A stretch of DNA of 64,000 nt from Neurospora tetraspora (taxonomy: Eukaryota > Ascomycota > Sordariomycetes > Sordariales > Sordariaceae). How positions within the stretch are numbered: the first letter of the stretch is position 1; the number at the start of each line of letters is the position of its first letter. The DNA lies in the NCBI RefSeq assembly GCF_033439725.1, contig NW_026944385.1, positions 4,683,001 to 4,747,000 on the forward strand, read 5' to 3'. The notes below the pieces were generated by a model. That model saw nothing but the letters and a program-made list of their open reading frames with translations, searched no databases and was not told the DNA's origin. Shown piece by piece: positions 34,594 through 47,303 of this stretch. The position numbers were made by a program, and so were the translations under genes.

Positions 34594-37123
34594 TTACTTC
34601 TTTTCCTTCTTTTCCTTCTTCTTTCCGTCATCCTTCTTTCCCTCCTTCTCTTTATCACTTCCACTCCCCAACCCAGCCGCCTCCCTCGCCGCCTTCTCCA
34701 GCGCGCTCTTCTTCATCCACACCTCCCCAACCGGATCCCCCTCCTCCTTGACACAAACCCACTCCCCAATCCCATGTTCCTTCCCCGCCACCCTCACCCC
34801 CCTCCCTCCACCACCAATAATCAGATTTCCCGGCCTGTAACTATCGCACATCTGCATCCGTTTAATCACACTCCCATGCACCCTCGCATTCTCAGGGATA
34901 TCGCGCACCTCGCCGCAGGGAAGCGGCCAGCGGATCGGTTTCCAGCTGCCGTCTTCACTCAAATCGAGACGCCGGAAGGGAAGGTACTCCATCATCTTCC
35001 AGGCTAGGACTGACCCAAAACTGAGGCCGCAGTCGAAAGACAAGGAATCGTGGATGCGCGCGGTGTGGCAGGCGTGGATCATGTCTTTGAAGGACCAGGG
35101 GTTGTGCAGGGGGCAGGAGGATGAGGAGTCTGACGAAGAAGAGCTGGAGTTGGAGCTACCACCGTTGCTGGTGGTGGGAGACTTTAGACCGTCTTCGACT
35201 GCTTCTTTGTCTTTCGTCGGACTGGCGGGGCCGTTGGCATTGGTGTCGGGGGCTGGTTCCTTGTCTTTGGTGGGGCTTGTTGGCTTGTCACCGCCCTTGT
35301 CGGCCTTGTCCTTGGAGGAGAAGGAGTCGAATTTCCAGGAGGATTGCTGGAAGATTCGGGGGGTGCTGGGGCTGCGGACGGTGATGTTGGGGATGGTGTT
35401 GGGGTCGACTTGCTGATTGCCGTTGGTAGTGCCGTGGGAGCATGTGCAGCCTGCCCCTGATGAGGATTTGGCGATTCCGTTGCCGTTGGTTGCTGCTGAG
35501 CCTCCGAGGTGTTCGGACTTCATGTGGTCGTTTTGAGTGCCATTGGTGTCGGGGCCGTGTTCGATGCCCATCTCATCCATTAGGTCGACGCATCCCATGG
35601 CTTGGATCTTGTCGGGGTCGAAGTGCAGGCCGGCTCGCATCGCTTCGCGGACCATCCAGCACAGAGGGATATGTGATGCAGGCTTTTGGCCTTCTTCGAC
35701 ACTCCATCCGCCGCCAATATCGGCGTGGCCGCCTGAGAACCAGACCTCGTCAATGTCTTGCTCGTGCTCGTCCTCCGACTCTTCGAAATCTTCACCGTCA
35801 TCATCAGTCTCGGGGTGAGGACCGATGGAGACCTCAGAGTGACCGTCATGAATGGGGCCGTCCCTACCCGATACTCCAGATCGATTCGTCCGATGAGAAC
35901 GAACCGAGTGAGAGCGCGTCCGGTAAGGAGCTGGCTCCTGCTCAGGCACCGCAAGCTTGGGTCTCCTGCCACGGTTCTTTCCAGCACCTTCAGCAGCAGG
36001 AGCGTGTGGGTGGCTCCGGCCGCGGTACTTCTCCTGAAACTCATGCAACTTCTCCCTCGCCATATGGCGATCCTTATACTTCCTGTGCGCGCTCTGGTAG
36101 ATCAAGTCCTGCCTAAACTTCGCTCTCCTCTCATCAATACTAACCGCATGCCTGACCACCTTGGCCGACGTGCGCGCCGTATACGGAAACTTGCTTCTCT
36201 CCATCCACGCCGACTCAAACTGCGGCACGCTATTGACGGTATCAAACAGACCCAAGAACCTGATCCTCCTCACGGGTCTCGAGAACGTCTCACGAAACCC
36301 CTTGAGAAACTCGTACATCTTCTTCTTCTTCTGCACGCCCTCGGGCGAGTCGTCGGATCTACGGGCTTGCCAGTTCGAGAAGGCCTTCCAGGCGAACCGC
36401 ACCATCTCCTCGTTGCCGTGCGAGAGCAGGCCGATGTAGTCGAGCATCTCGGCCAGGAAGCGGGCGACGTAGGCGCCGCGCGAGAAGCCGAAGATGTAGA
36501 TCTCGTCGTTGGTGCGGTAGAAGCGCATCAGGAAGCGGTAGCCGCCCACGACGTGCTGGTCGAAGGAGGTGCCGATGGCCGAGTCTTTGGATTTTTGGTA
36601 CCATGAGCGCAGGCGGGCGACGGTGCTGGTGCGGGTGAGGCTGGTGGAGACGACGTAGGTGCCGATGCCAGCTTTGGGAGGTGTTAGCTATCGTGTTGTG
36701 TTTTACTGGTGGGTTATTATGAAAACTCACGTTGGTAGTAGTGGTCTGGAGGTGATTGTTAGCAGTCACATTCGTTTTCTCGGTCTCGATCCAGTTACGG
36801 AACTTACATTGGTCATCAGCCGTCCTGTCTAGCATCCTGTAAATCTTGAGGATGTTGCTGTCCGAGTCATCGCCCTGGAACTTGTTGCCAGTTCCATCAA
36901 AGCACAAGACAATCTTGCGCGGCCGGTGATGCCGGCCGGTCCTGGGATCTTTGTTGTCCATTCCTATCGGTGTCACAGGTCTCGATGGCAAATGTGTCGA
37001 AAAATAGTCTTCGTGGTTGTCGAACGGCGAAGCCCGGTCCGTTTCATTGGGCCCTTGGCCATGAGCATGACCACCATGGTGATGTGGCTCATATTCGCCA
37101 GGGAAGAGGTGGGACTTATCCAT
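34594..37123 (-). CDS. DUF2235 (Tle1-like alpha/beta hydrolase) domain protein
   Basis: Three exons, 37123-36808, 36745-36731 (15 bases) and 36671-34594, give 802 residues. The micro-exon encodes YHYYQ, so that the joined sequence reads ADDQ-YHYYQ-PGIGTYV, the family's usual run. IVLCFDGTGN (71-80) is the start of the DUF2235 domain and GFSRGAY (172-178) the nucleophile elbow (GxSxG with Ser 174). A His/Gly-rich N-terminus (HHHGGHAHG) precedes it. A long low-complexity insertion (about 360-600, Ser/Pro/Asp/Lys-rich, with a Ser run) splits the domain from a conserved C-terminal region (WSFKDMIHACHTARIHDSLSF). The tail is Lys-rich (KKEKKEKK). Bacterial Tle1 members are phospholipases; the fungal substrate is unknown. 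Confidence 0.85.
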
Positions 37124-39809
37124 GATTTCCTACACCTGAGTCCTAGGATCTTCTTGTGTGACAGAAGCACGACTGAGCACACACACAACTGAAGTCTTCG
37201 AACTCGACAAAGTGTTCAGGTTTGTCGGGACCCGGAAAGAGGGGAGGGGGGGATAGGTTTCACAGCGTGAGGTGTATGTGTGTGTTGATGGGAACGGGGA
37301 ACATTTCCGCCTTATTGGATGCGGAACCCGGGTACTTTTGGTTCTACTACCTCCCACAGCAGCCACATACCTAATCCAGATCCGACTTGAGAAAAATTCT
37401 TGTCTTGGACGGCATTATAGGGGTACGTCTTACAAGTGGAAGGGAAGAAGGTCGAACACGGTGAGTTCCGGTTGCATTATGCGACTTTTTTCTCTTCCCG
37501 CCATTGTCTCGTGTTGGAAGGTCCATGGATGTCGCCCTGGGGGGTTCTGGGGAGCCATGAGACTCGGACAATCTTGGCCATGTCCCGGGAATAATCGAGG
37601 ACGATCAAATTTTGCGTCCCCCGCCTTCCCAGGACCAGCCACTGTTGTTGCCCATGGAGTACGATGACATCCTGACCGACAATCCAAAAAGGCGATCATT
37701 GGCAATGGGGACAATGGGGTGGATTTGGCGTGGATTGCGATCATGGATTATATCTCTCTCTCGCAGGTCGCCTGCAGATATCTCCATTTCTTGTCCACGA
37801 TCATAGGCTCGACCGCGAACCCTCCGAACCCTCCGAGACACGGTGACGAACAGAGTCCCCGAGGGCGCTCCGGCTCTCGGGCCCCCCGGAATGCTGGCCC
37901 TATTGGACTGATTGGGTGTGTACGACGACGTCAATTGTTGCGGAGAGCGGTGACAAAAAGTTATGGAGGTGAAGGAGGGTAGTGTGAAAAAATTTGGGCA
38001 TCACGGCGACCCAAATCACCCAATCCCCCCAATCCCGTCGGCCCTGGCTATCTTCAGCTGGTATCCAGACATGCAAGGGATCCGAATTGGGACGGACGAG
38101 TTCCGTTCGGCATACCGCCCGGCACAGAGGGACCATTGAGGTTCAAGATAGGCGGCTGGGGCGGGTATCCTGGCTTCAAAAGGGGGTTTGTTGATTGGGC
38201 ATGTTTCAGAGGCCGCTGGATCAGAAAAAGTTGTCCTTGCCCATGGGTGGTGGTTAGCAAGATCGCCGGCCCGCCCCCTATGTCACACACTATCACCAGA
38301 TGAGTTAGCGTAATGGGGACGCTGAATCTTGGTTCTCCAGTTCCCGGATGAGGACTTTAACCAACTGGGTACTAGCATCGTGCCGCTAACTCGGTAGCCA
38401 CTCGGTAGTCAGGTCGTAGCCCGAGATCAGAGACTGCACTGACGATCCCCAGCGATTTCCCAGGGTCCAAAGGCGGAAAGGGTACTGAAGGTCAAGAAGA
38501 GGGCTCCTGGGGGCGGTCCCCCAGAGCCGCCAAACAAATCCCGGGATTCACCCCCCTGACTCCTTGTTTACGTACCTCGCGAACCTCTTTGGCTGTCCTC
38601 CTCCTCTCCCCTTTCACCCACAGATGCTCGCTGCGATAGCTCGGCCCCAGAACCCCACTGATCGACATTATTTGGATCTGCTGCACCATGTAGCACAGCT
38701 GGAAGCTAGATGCACCATTGCCCGAGCCGTCCAATCCCAAGACTTCTTTTCCTTTCCTCTGAGACACTGACCGACCTCATTACGACTCGAAAAGTCGAAA
38801 ACTTTAGACCATCGAACATGGAACCCCCTCACCGTCCAACCCTGGTCCTAGCATCTGAGGGACCTGAGATAACTTTTGGTTGAACCTCAATCCCGTTCCT
38901 CTGCTAGTTATCTGGCTCCCGAAGTTACGCTGACTTTCCTTACGGGAAGAAATAATCGTCTGGTAACACCTCATTGTGGCCTTGTACCTCGAGAGTGTAC
39001 CAGCCGCATGCTGGCATCCGACAGAGTGCACAAGGTGGTGGGATGGACAAGAGAAAAGTCCAATGGAAGAGAAGCAATCGAAGACAAGCAACTTGATTAC
39101 CAATTGGAAGGTTCACTTCCCGCACTTCCCGTCAATCCCTTCAATGATCTTCATCCAATCGGTATCTGGCGGGTTTCCGTCGCGAGTCGTTCCCTCATGC
39201 ACACCAGACCGATCACTTCCAGCCGCAGTGGAGTGGAAATGGCCCGAGTGGATTCTCTCTCTTTGATTGTTAAGCTTTGTCGCCAAACTTCAACAAGCAC
39301 AACACATCATGGACATGGACATTGGACGGAGGGACAGTCTGCCGTGGTGGACGAACCTCCGCAATGAGACAATGAGACAAACCCCCCCACAACGCGTGCA
39401 GATAGTGGCACTTGTTGACAAGCCGAGCAGCCAACCCCCCTTCAGAGATTTTCCGTGACCATTCACCAGTAACCATCATGGCGAGACATCATTGGAGCAA
39501 GCAGGGGAGGGAGCTCACTGCTCAGGAAAGCTTCGGGATACAAAGAGAGATATGCCGTGAACCTGTGTGACATCAGAAACAGCTGGCGTTCGTCGTTCTT
39601 CTCTGCGAACTGCACTGCTTTCCATTGCAGTTATCATCATCCTCGCCTCTTCCCTCTTCTCTCCCGACCTCTTCTCGGGTTCATTGCTCCCTCTCTTCCC
39701 CTCTCCCGTCCCCAGTGCACTCTGAAAGGCGGGTGCATACCTACCTGTACCTCTATTCTTCTTTCTGTGTAGCTTTCCATTATACCCTGAATTCCAACCA
39801 CCAGCCACA
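37124..39809. promoter_or_regulatory. Long divergent intergenic region
   Basis: About 2.7 kb between the starts of the DUF2235 gene and the Ppo gene. No frame in it is convincing. The last 150 bases before the Ppo ATG are CT-rich (39640-39720), as in highly expressed fungal promoters. An unrecognised non-coding RNA cannot be excluded. Confidence 0.4.
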
Positions 39810-42800
39810 ATGTCCAGCTACCAGAACGGCACAAATGGCCACTCGGCCAGCAATGGCGTCAATGGCAAGGCGGCCAAGAGCCAGACCGTCATCGGCCCTG
39901 ACCCCAACGCTGAGAGGACGGCTAGCATGGCCAAGCCCAGGCCTACCTCAATGAAGCTCCCCTTTACCGGCGCCAGCAGACAAGGAGTAGAGAATGCGTT
40001 CGAGAGACACAGGCAGACCATCCAGTCCGCTGTCCAGCCTCTGCCTACCCAGCAAGGCGCGGGCACCTTCAGCGAGAACAAGAAGTGGGGCAAGCTCAGC
40101 AGTGACTTGATGACCCTTCGATGGGCAGGTAAGTTGTGCCTTCGCCAGCAGACCATGACCAAGGATCAGGAATGCTAACGCAATGGAAACCTTTTTCAGA
40201 CTTCAAGACCCTGAAGCACATGGTCGTGGCCAAGATTAAGGGCGAGAAGATCACAGATGACAAGACCATGATCATGGAGAAGGTCATCCAGATGGTCTCT
40301 AACCTCCCCAGCAACTCCAAGCTACGAGTGGAGTTGACCAACGCCTTCTTGGGTGAGCTGTGGTACACACTCGAGCATCCCCCTTCGATATACGTTGGTG
40401 AGGAGTACCAGTACAGGAAGGCCGATGGTTCTTGCAACGTATGTCCTCAACCGCCTGTGTGGTAAGAACTGACAGATTGCTAACACCGGATTGCAGAACA
40501 TCATGTTTCCCCAGCTCGGTGCTGCCGGCAACACCTACGCGCGGTCCGTGAGGCCGAACGTCATTAGGCAGGGCGCTCTTCCCGACCCTGAACTCATCTT
40601 CGATTCGGTCATGAAGCGCACCGAGTACAAGTCGCACCCCAACAACGTGTCCAGCATCCTCTGGTACTGGGCTAGCATCATCATCCACGATCTGTTCTGG
40701 ACCGACTACCGCGACATGAGCAAGTCCAAGACGTCTTCCTACCTCGACCTTTCTCCCCTCTATGGCAGCAACCAGGAGATGCAAGACACCATCCGTACCT
40801 TCAAGGACGGTAAGCTCAAGGTCGATTGCTACGCCGACAAGCGTTTGCTGGGCATGCCTCCCGGCGTCAGCGTCCTGCTCATCTTCTTCAACCGTTTCCA
40901 CAACTACACCTGCGACAACCTGATTGCCATCAACGAGGACGGCCGGTTCAACAAGCCGTCGCCCAAGCTCGAGGGCGAGAAGGCGGAGGCGGCGTGGAAG
41001 AAGTACGACAATGACCTGTTCCAGACCGCCAGGCTGATCACGTCCGGCCTGTACATCAACATCACCCTGCTCGACTACGTCCGCAACATTGTCAACCTCA
41101 ACCGTGTCGACACTACTTGGACACTGGATCCCCGTGCCGACACCGGCATTGACGTTGGCACCAAGGAGGGTGCGGAGCGCGGTACCGGTAACGTGGTGTC
41201 CGCCGAGTTCAACCTTTGCTACCGCTGGCACTCGTGCATTTCTGCCAAGGACGAGGCCTGGATCGAGGAGTTCTACTATGAGCTCTTCGGCAAGCCCGGC
41301 AGCGACGTTAACTTCCACGAGCTGATCATGGGCTTCTCCAAGTTCGAGGGTAGGATTCCTGCGGACCCGGCAGACCGGCCCATTCCCAAGCGCAAGGGCA
41401 ACTTCACCCGAGACGCCAACGGCAAGATCGACGATGATGAGCTCGCCGAGTGCATTGCCGAGGCCATCGAAGATCCGGCCGGTTCGTTCGGCGCTAAAAA
41501 CGTCCCCCCTTCCATGAGGGCCGTCGAGATCCTCGGCATCATCCAAGGCCGCAAGTGGAACCTTGCCGGCCTGAACGAGTTCCGCAAGCACTTCGGCCTC
41601 AAGCCCTACGAGACCTTCGAGGACATCAACTCGGACCCCGGCGTGTCCGAGGCTCTCCGCCGGCTGTACGACCACCCCGACTTCGTCGAGCTCTACCCCG
41701 GCATCGTCGCCGAAGAGCACAAGTCGCCCATGGTTCCCGGCGTGGGCATCGCGCCGACCTACACCATCTCGCGCGTGGTGCTGTCGGACGCCGTCTGCCT
41801 CGTCCGCGGCGACCGCCACCACACCGTCGACTACAACCCGCGCAACCTGACGAACTGGGGCTACAACGAGGTGCAGTACGACCTGAACGTCAACCACGGG
41901 TGCGTCTTCTACAAGCTCTTTTTGCGCGCCCTGCCCAACCACTTCAAGGAGAACTCCGTGTATGCCCACTACCCCATGGTCACCCCCGCCGAGAACGAGA
42001 AGATCCTCAAGGACCTCAAGCGCGACCACCTCTTCGACTGGAGCCGGCCCGGCCGCCAGGCCAAGCCGCACCAGGTGACCACGTACGCGGGCGCCAAGCA
42101 CGTGCTCGACAACGAGAAGGAGGGCGCGTACAAGTCGTCCTGGCACGCCGGTCTCGAGTCCATCCTCGGCCATCCCCTAAACAACAACCCCGACGCCCAC
42201 GACAGCCAGCGCCGCGACATCCACGAGCAGCTGTACAGCGCCGAGTGGGCGAGCCAAGTCAAGGCCTTTTTCCAACAAACAACCGACGCCCTCCTGGCCG
42301 GCGAGAGCTACAACGTCGGCGGCCACCTGCTCGTCGACCTAGTCCGCGACGTCGGCAACATTGTGCCCACGCTGTTCGCCGCCACGGTATTCGACATTTC
42401 CCTCCAGGGCAAGAACAACGCCAAGGGCTTGTACACCCCTCACGAGCTGTACGCCGTGCTAGCCGTCATCTTCGCCGCCATCTTCTACGACCACGACCCC
42501 GTCAAGACGTACCAGCTGCGCGACGCGGCCCGCACGGTGGCCACGCAGCTCGGCGGCGCGTTGGAGGCCGGCGTCAAGAGCCAGACTTCCTTCTTTGGCT
42601 CTCTGCTGGGTGGTAGCGGCAACGATAACCCGCTGACTGCCTACGGCAGCGACCTCGTCAAGCGGTTGTCCAAGGCCGGACTGAGCGCGTCTGATGTCGC
42701 CTTCGGCCAGGTCTTGCCCATTGTTGCGTCGAGCGTGCCGAGCATCGCGGAGGGGTTCGCGAGCGCTGTGGACTTTTATCTCGGCGAGGCGGGTCAGCCG

Positions 42801-43392
42801 CATTTGGCTGCTATCCAGGAGCTGGCGAGGCAGCCGGCCAGTGCGGAGGCGGATGCGCAGTTGCTTGGGTATGTTCTGGAGGGGATTCGGTTGTCGGGTA
42901 ACACGCTGGGAGCGTTCAGGCAGGCGAGTGCCGTGGATGCGATCAAGGAGGAGGATGGTGGCGAGGTGAGGGTGCAACCTGGTGATAGGGTTTTTGTTAG
43001 TGTTGTAAGTTTCTTCTCTCCCTTCCCCTTCCACTGAATTGTCCATCGAGCAGGGTACTAACAAGAACAAACAGAAATCCGCTGCCCAATCACCAACCAC
43101 CTTTCCCAGCCCCGAGGACATCAACCCGTCCCGCCCGCTGGACGCCTACAAGATCTTCTTCTTCGGCACGCACTCGTACCTTGGCCACGAGGTCAGCCAG
43201 ATCGCGTTGACGGAGATGTTCCGCAGCTTGTTCAAGCGGAGCAACGTCCGTCGGGCTCCCGGGCCGCAGGGCCAGCTGAAGAAGATTACGAGGGAGTTGA
43301 ACGAGGAGCTTAGCCAGACTTTCTACCTCAGGGAGGACTGGGGCGCTGTGACGCCGTTCCCGGTGACGATGAAGGTTACTTGGGATGAGTAG
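39810..43392 (+). CDS. Ppo/linoleate dioxygenase with non-functional P450-like half (10R-DOX type likely)
   Basis: Four exons, 39810-40128, 40200-40438, 40497-43004, 43075-43392, total 1127 residues. The N-terminal heme dioxygenase domain has the distal His in ASIIIHDLFW (His 250) and the catalytic Tyr plus proximal His in CYRWHSC (Tyr 428, His 431). The C-terminal half is the P450-like domain. Its heme-binding loop reads FFFGTHSYLG (1050-1059): the F-x-x-G-x-x-x-C-x-G pattern is kept, but Tyr 1057 replaces the Cys thiolate ligand. In Aspergillus PpoC the cysteine is likewise missing and the protein is a 10R-dioxygenase without diol synthase activity. So this protein should oxygenate linoleic or oleic acid but not isomerise the hydroperoxide. 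Products are psi-type oxylipins that act in development. Confidence 0.92.
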
Positions 43393-44089
43393 ATGGGAGG
43401 TAGTAATGGACAATGGATGCGGGAGATGAAATGATGGATGAGATGACGACGGGGAGTTTGATACCATTTCCTTTTTGGATGATAGTTGTCGGCAGGGCAT
43501 GTAACTGGGTTGGCTTTTCGGAGTCCGTTTGCTTGGAATTTTACATGTTTTTGATCAGTTGACTTGGCATTTTCCCCTGTTGTTGTGACGTTGGTGATGT
43601 TCAATTCACGATTTTGATGCCAGATTGATGTTGTGTCGAAGGTGAAGAAGAAATATTTGGCATCGGGGCAGTGCTGACGTACGTTTGAACCCCGCCATAC
43701 CCCGCCATTCCGGGCCGTTCGGGGATTCCCCGGCTGGTATTACCCCACCCGTCCCGTGCCGTGCCGTCCCGTGCCGTGCCGTGCCGTCCCGTGCCGTGCC
43801 GTGCCGTGCCGTGCCGAGCCCGGTACCCATCGTCACCAACGGGCCTTTTTTGAGTCGCCGTATCTGCGACGGCAGTTCTACGTACCTACATCTGCCTGCT
43901 GAAATAAGGTCGATGGCTGGAAGTACTGGAATTGCGCTGGCTGAGGATGGGGAATGGTAGGTCGTTTAGATTTTCTCTTGCCACTGCTGAGTCCCCCTGT
44001 ATGGTAGAGGTATCATGGCGGAAGTGATGATTGTGTAAACGGCTCGAAGTGGACTGAAATGTTTACAAGTATAAGTTCAATGAAACTTC
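43393..44089. other. Intergenic region with CCGTG repeat
   Basis: Between the 3' ends of the convergent Ppo and HET genes. Apart from the pentanucleotide tract it holds nothing I recognise. Confidence 0.4.
43745..43817. repeat. CCGTG/CCGTC pentanucleotide tandem tract
   Basis: About 14 units of five bases, mostly CCGTG with interspersed CCGTC. It can be read as a regular repeat in either strand but not as a gene. Confidence 0.88.
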
Positions 44090-46283
44090 CTATCCCAGTC
44101 TAATCTTTCTCTGTGCATGCGGCACTTGTGTCTTCAGCTTCTCAAGCAGGTCCCCGGACCTATCCCAGAGACCAAGTGTACCAACACAGTACGCGGCGTC
44201 ATCCTCTTCATCAAGGACGAGGAAGTGATGCATGCTCGTGTAATATGAGAAGATCAAGAGACAACCCCACTTTCTCTTCAGCATTCTCTTTGATATCTCT
44301 TCAGAGCCCTTCACATCCAACCGAAAGTTTACTGGGGTGTTGTACTCGCATGGGTGATCTGAGCAACCCAGTGGATGGTCAAAGCAGAAGCGAAATTCAC
44401 CACAATGACCGCTGCTGCCAGGTTGGAAGCCCAGCGTAAAAAAAAAGCCCCTCCATCCACAGCTAAGTTGTTTTTTCGGGAAGGACTCTTGAGCGGTACA
44501 CCTCGTCGTCTGATAGTTCATCAAGTTTAGGCAGCGAGACAAGTTTACCGCTGGTGCGTTCAACTTTGACACCCGATTTAATTTCGCTGTAGCAGTTATC
44601 ACGGTCGAACTTTAGAAAAGTGACTGGTGTCCTCCAACCGAGCCATGACCAAGTTGGAAATCCTTCACGACGGCCAATGTATTCTGTGCCCGTAGCTGCA
44701 CGAAGGGGCATCCAAAAGAGACATTGAAGAAAGAGAGCATTCACCTCCGAAGCGTGGAAGTTAAAGATAGCTCTATAGCTTTGAGGGAGCTCGTGGACGG
44801 GGATCCCCCAATAGGTAAGAGCATCGACTCGTGAAAGCAGGCCCCGGACAGCATCCAGCGCGTCGAGTTGAAAGCTCAATTGTCGTTGCGTAAATCTTTG
44901 GATAAGCTCAAGGAGACGTCCCGACTTTACTTGAACTTGGTGCCCGGATCTTCGAGAAGGCAACCTGATCAAAGGTGAAATGGATTGCATCGCTTGCCTG
45001 GTCGGGTAAGGGACGTCAATGAAGCCAGACCTATTGAATCCGCAAATCATGCGAGGTCTTGGAGTGCTGCTTTCAACCCACCACCCAAGCGAACAGTGGA
45101 AGTATACCTGTTCTTGAGTGAAGATAAGCAATCTCCGTGAGAGGAGGGCTTCTTGAAAGGTCCACCCCCTTTTCATCCAAATCGAAGCTTCGAAAGATTG
45201 TTGGGTTAGGCTAGGCGTGAAGCTTAGTAATGTCAAAATAGAAGATGTGAACCGAGGTTGAGTATTTCTCCGCACGCTGCTAACGCCGGGGAGTCCACAA
45301 GATGAATCATGTCCGGAAAATGCTACAATAGTTGCATGAGACCTTTCGTAGATATGATCCATGTTCCTGATTTGAGCATGCTTGTCCTGCTCGTCATGCT
45401 GATCGATGCAGAATTGGTCGACCCAAAGATACTGCTGGCCAAGCTCTTTGATAACAACCATTGCATCCTCAATAACCTTTGGGGCATTGGCTGGCAGAAA
45501 CCTACTGCCTTTGTTCTCAAGCAACGGCTTGTTACCCCAAACATAGCTAAGTGCTATGTATCTATCACCAGGCCGTAGATTCACGATAAATCGAGTTGTG
45601 CAATCAATCGCACGTATTGGTGGTCCGTGGAGGTGGTGAGACCCGATAGTGTAAGAGCAATTTCGGTGATTCCCACACTCCTTGATCCAGCCACGCAGTA
45701 AAGGATAGTTGACAGATGTTTCGTTGACGGGTAAACCTTTCAATGTCGGTTGCGGGTATGGCCCAGCCTTCATCTGTGCAAAGTAGTCCGACGACGGAGA
45801 TTGTGGGAGAAACAATGGCCTAGAGCTGTCAACCATCGTTCTTGATAGCAAATGGTAATCTCGACCAGCCACCCAATTATCGGATCCCCAACCGTAATCA
45901 ACAGCCCACGTGGCACCCGGGAATTCTGACGAGTCTAACAGATGGCCAAGGCTGTACTTCCGTAGGTGATATAAGTCCGTCGTTTCACCAGTGAGGCTTG
46001 GCCGTCGCATGGAGTAGAAGAATCGACATAATGCGCATGGAGATTCCTTATCGAGTGTGCCGAGAAACAAAACCATCTCGCTGTCTGTGGAGGGACATGG
46101 ACCATTGAAGATGCCGTCGAGATCAAGCTCTTTGCAGCGCTGACAGAGATCCACTGAACCTTCTTTCTTTTCTTTGTTTTTCACGGGGAGGAAGGGTATC
46201 TTGGCCACGAATCGCCAACAAGCGGTCGACAGGCGTCCTTCGCCATCACAAACGTGCCGAGCGCGAGTTATCTTGCCCCCCAT
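44090..46283 (-). CDS. HET-domain protein, probable frame break near the 3' end
   Basis: The main frame runs from ATG 46283 to a stop at 44463 (606 residues). The HET domain has YIALSYVWGN, LWVDQFCIDQHDEQDKHAQI, MDHIYERSHATIVAFSG and GWTFQEALLSRRLLIF in order. LCQRCKELDLDGIF near the N-terminus is a Cys-pair motif seen in many HET proteins. Downstream, in another frame, 44090-44470 encodes HFLVLDEEDDAAYCVGTL and ends PHAQRKIRLG, the usual end of this family. The two frames meet at an A6 run (plus-strand T6 at 44471-44476), so one base too many there would explain the stop. HET domains execute cell death in vegetative incompatibility. GTG 46361 extends the frame but is not a likely start. Confidence 0.72.
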
Positions 46284-47303
46284 GATGCCAGGAATGACTG
46301 AGAGGTTGGGACGGCTCCGGATTGAAGCAGTATGGTAGATAGGTGCCGTGGTTGCCGTCACCGAGGGGACTGGAGTGGTGATTCTGGTGTCGTAGCCGTT
46401 CCAGAGACGGACGGTTCACGTCTGGGCGTCTGGTTTATAATGCACTTTCGTGATGAATGTGAAGTGAGGTGGCGAAGAAGGATGAAGTCAAGTTCAGAGC
46501 CGCCTGTGGGTTGATATGATCAGAAGAAGGCGCAGTCTTATCAGCTGAAATCAGAGCGGGGACCAGATTACTTGAGCGGAACGACCGACGCCAGTCATCC
46601 CAAGCCACGAAATGCACGTTTCTCCATCCAGGTAGTCAGGCTGCCACCGTCTCGTGGTGGGCATACCAACGACGGGCCAATCGTCAGGTCCAGCCCAATG
46701 CTGCATTTGTATTCGTCGTGAGCTGAGAGGTCCATGCTGGAGGTCTGACGATAATGCACGGCGAATGAAAAGGGAAGACCTGTAGAAAAGGGAACGGTTC
46801 ATGTTGATGGGAATGATGCTTGACTTGCTGGATTGACGGTTGATTGGTGTAAGTTTTGAGAAGACGAGAAAGTGGCGAAGACCCAGCTTAAGTACGCGGA
46901 AAACCGACAACCTGGGGGCACGACGCCATGAGTTCCTTCCGCCACACAGCCAAGGCTCATCAGTCAGGGCACCACTGCCTCAGTCTCAGTCCCCGCTGGA
47001 AACACTACCATTTCCAGCCACAGTTCAATTCTCCTATGATGTACATCGTCAGCAACGAAAGACCCACGACGCGAAAAACACAACGCTACCTCTACAAAAT
47101 CCCATCATGCCCTAAAATATGTGATGCGCTTTATCCGTCTCCTTCTGATAACAACAATATATACCGACCATACCCGACCATATTGAACACACATAACAAG
47201 ATACATACATACATACATACATACCATCGCACAAAACAAAAACAAACTCCTCCGCAAACCATTACACCCAACCCAACCCAGCTCACACAACCCCCTCCCT
47301 ACC
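46284..47303. other. Intergenic region
   Basis: Upstream of the HET gene and downstream of the ankyrin gene. No supported gene. It includes an ATAC tract at 47201-47225. Confidence 0.4.
47201..47225. repeat. (ATAC)n microsatellite
   Basis: Six tandem copies of ATAC or its phase variants in the 3' flank of the ankyrin gene. Confidence 0.85.

Noticed and set aside
35442-36606. Long plus-strand frames opposite the DUF2235 gene
   Set aside because: Antisense shadows of a GC-rich exon.
40299-42173. 624-codon minus-strand frame
   Set aside because: Antisense shadow of the Ppo gene; Val/Leu/Gly-rich with no domain.
41555-42616. 353-codon plus-strand Arg/Pro-rich frame inside the Ppo gene
   Set aside because: It is a shifted reading of the high-GC third-position Ppo exon.
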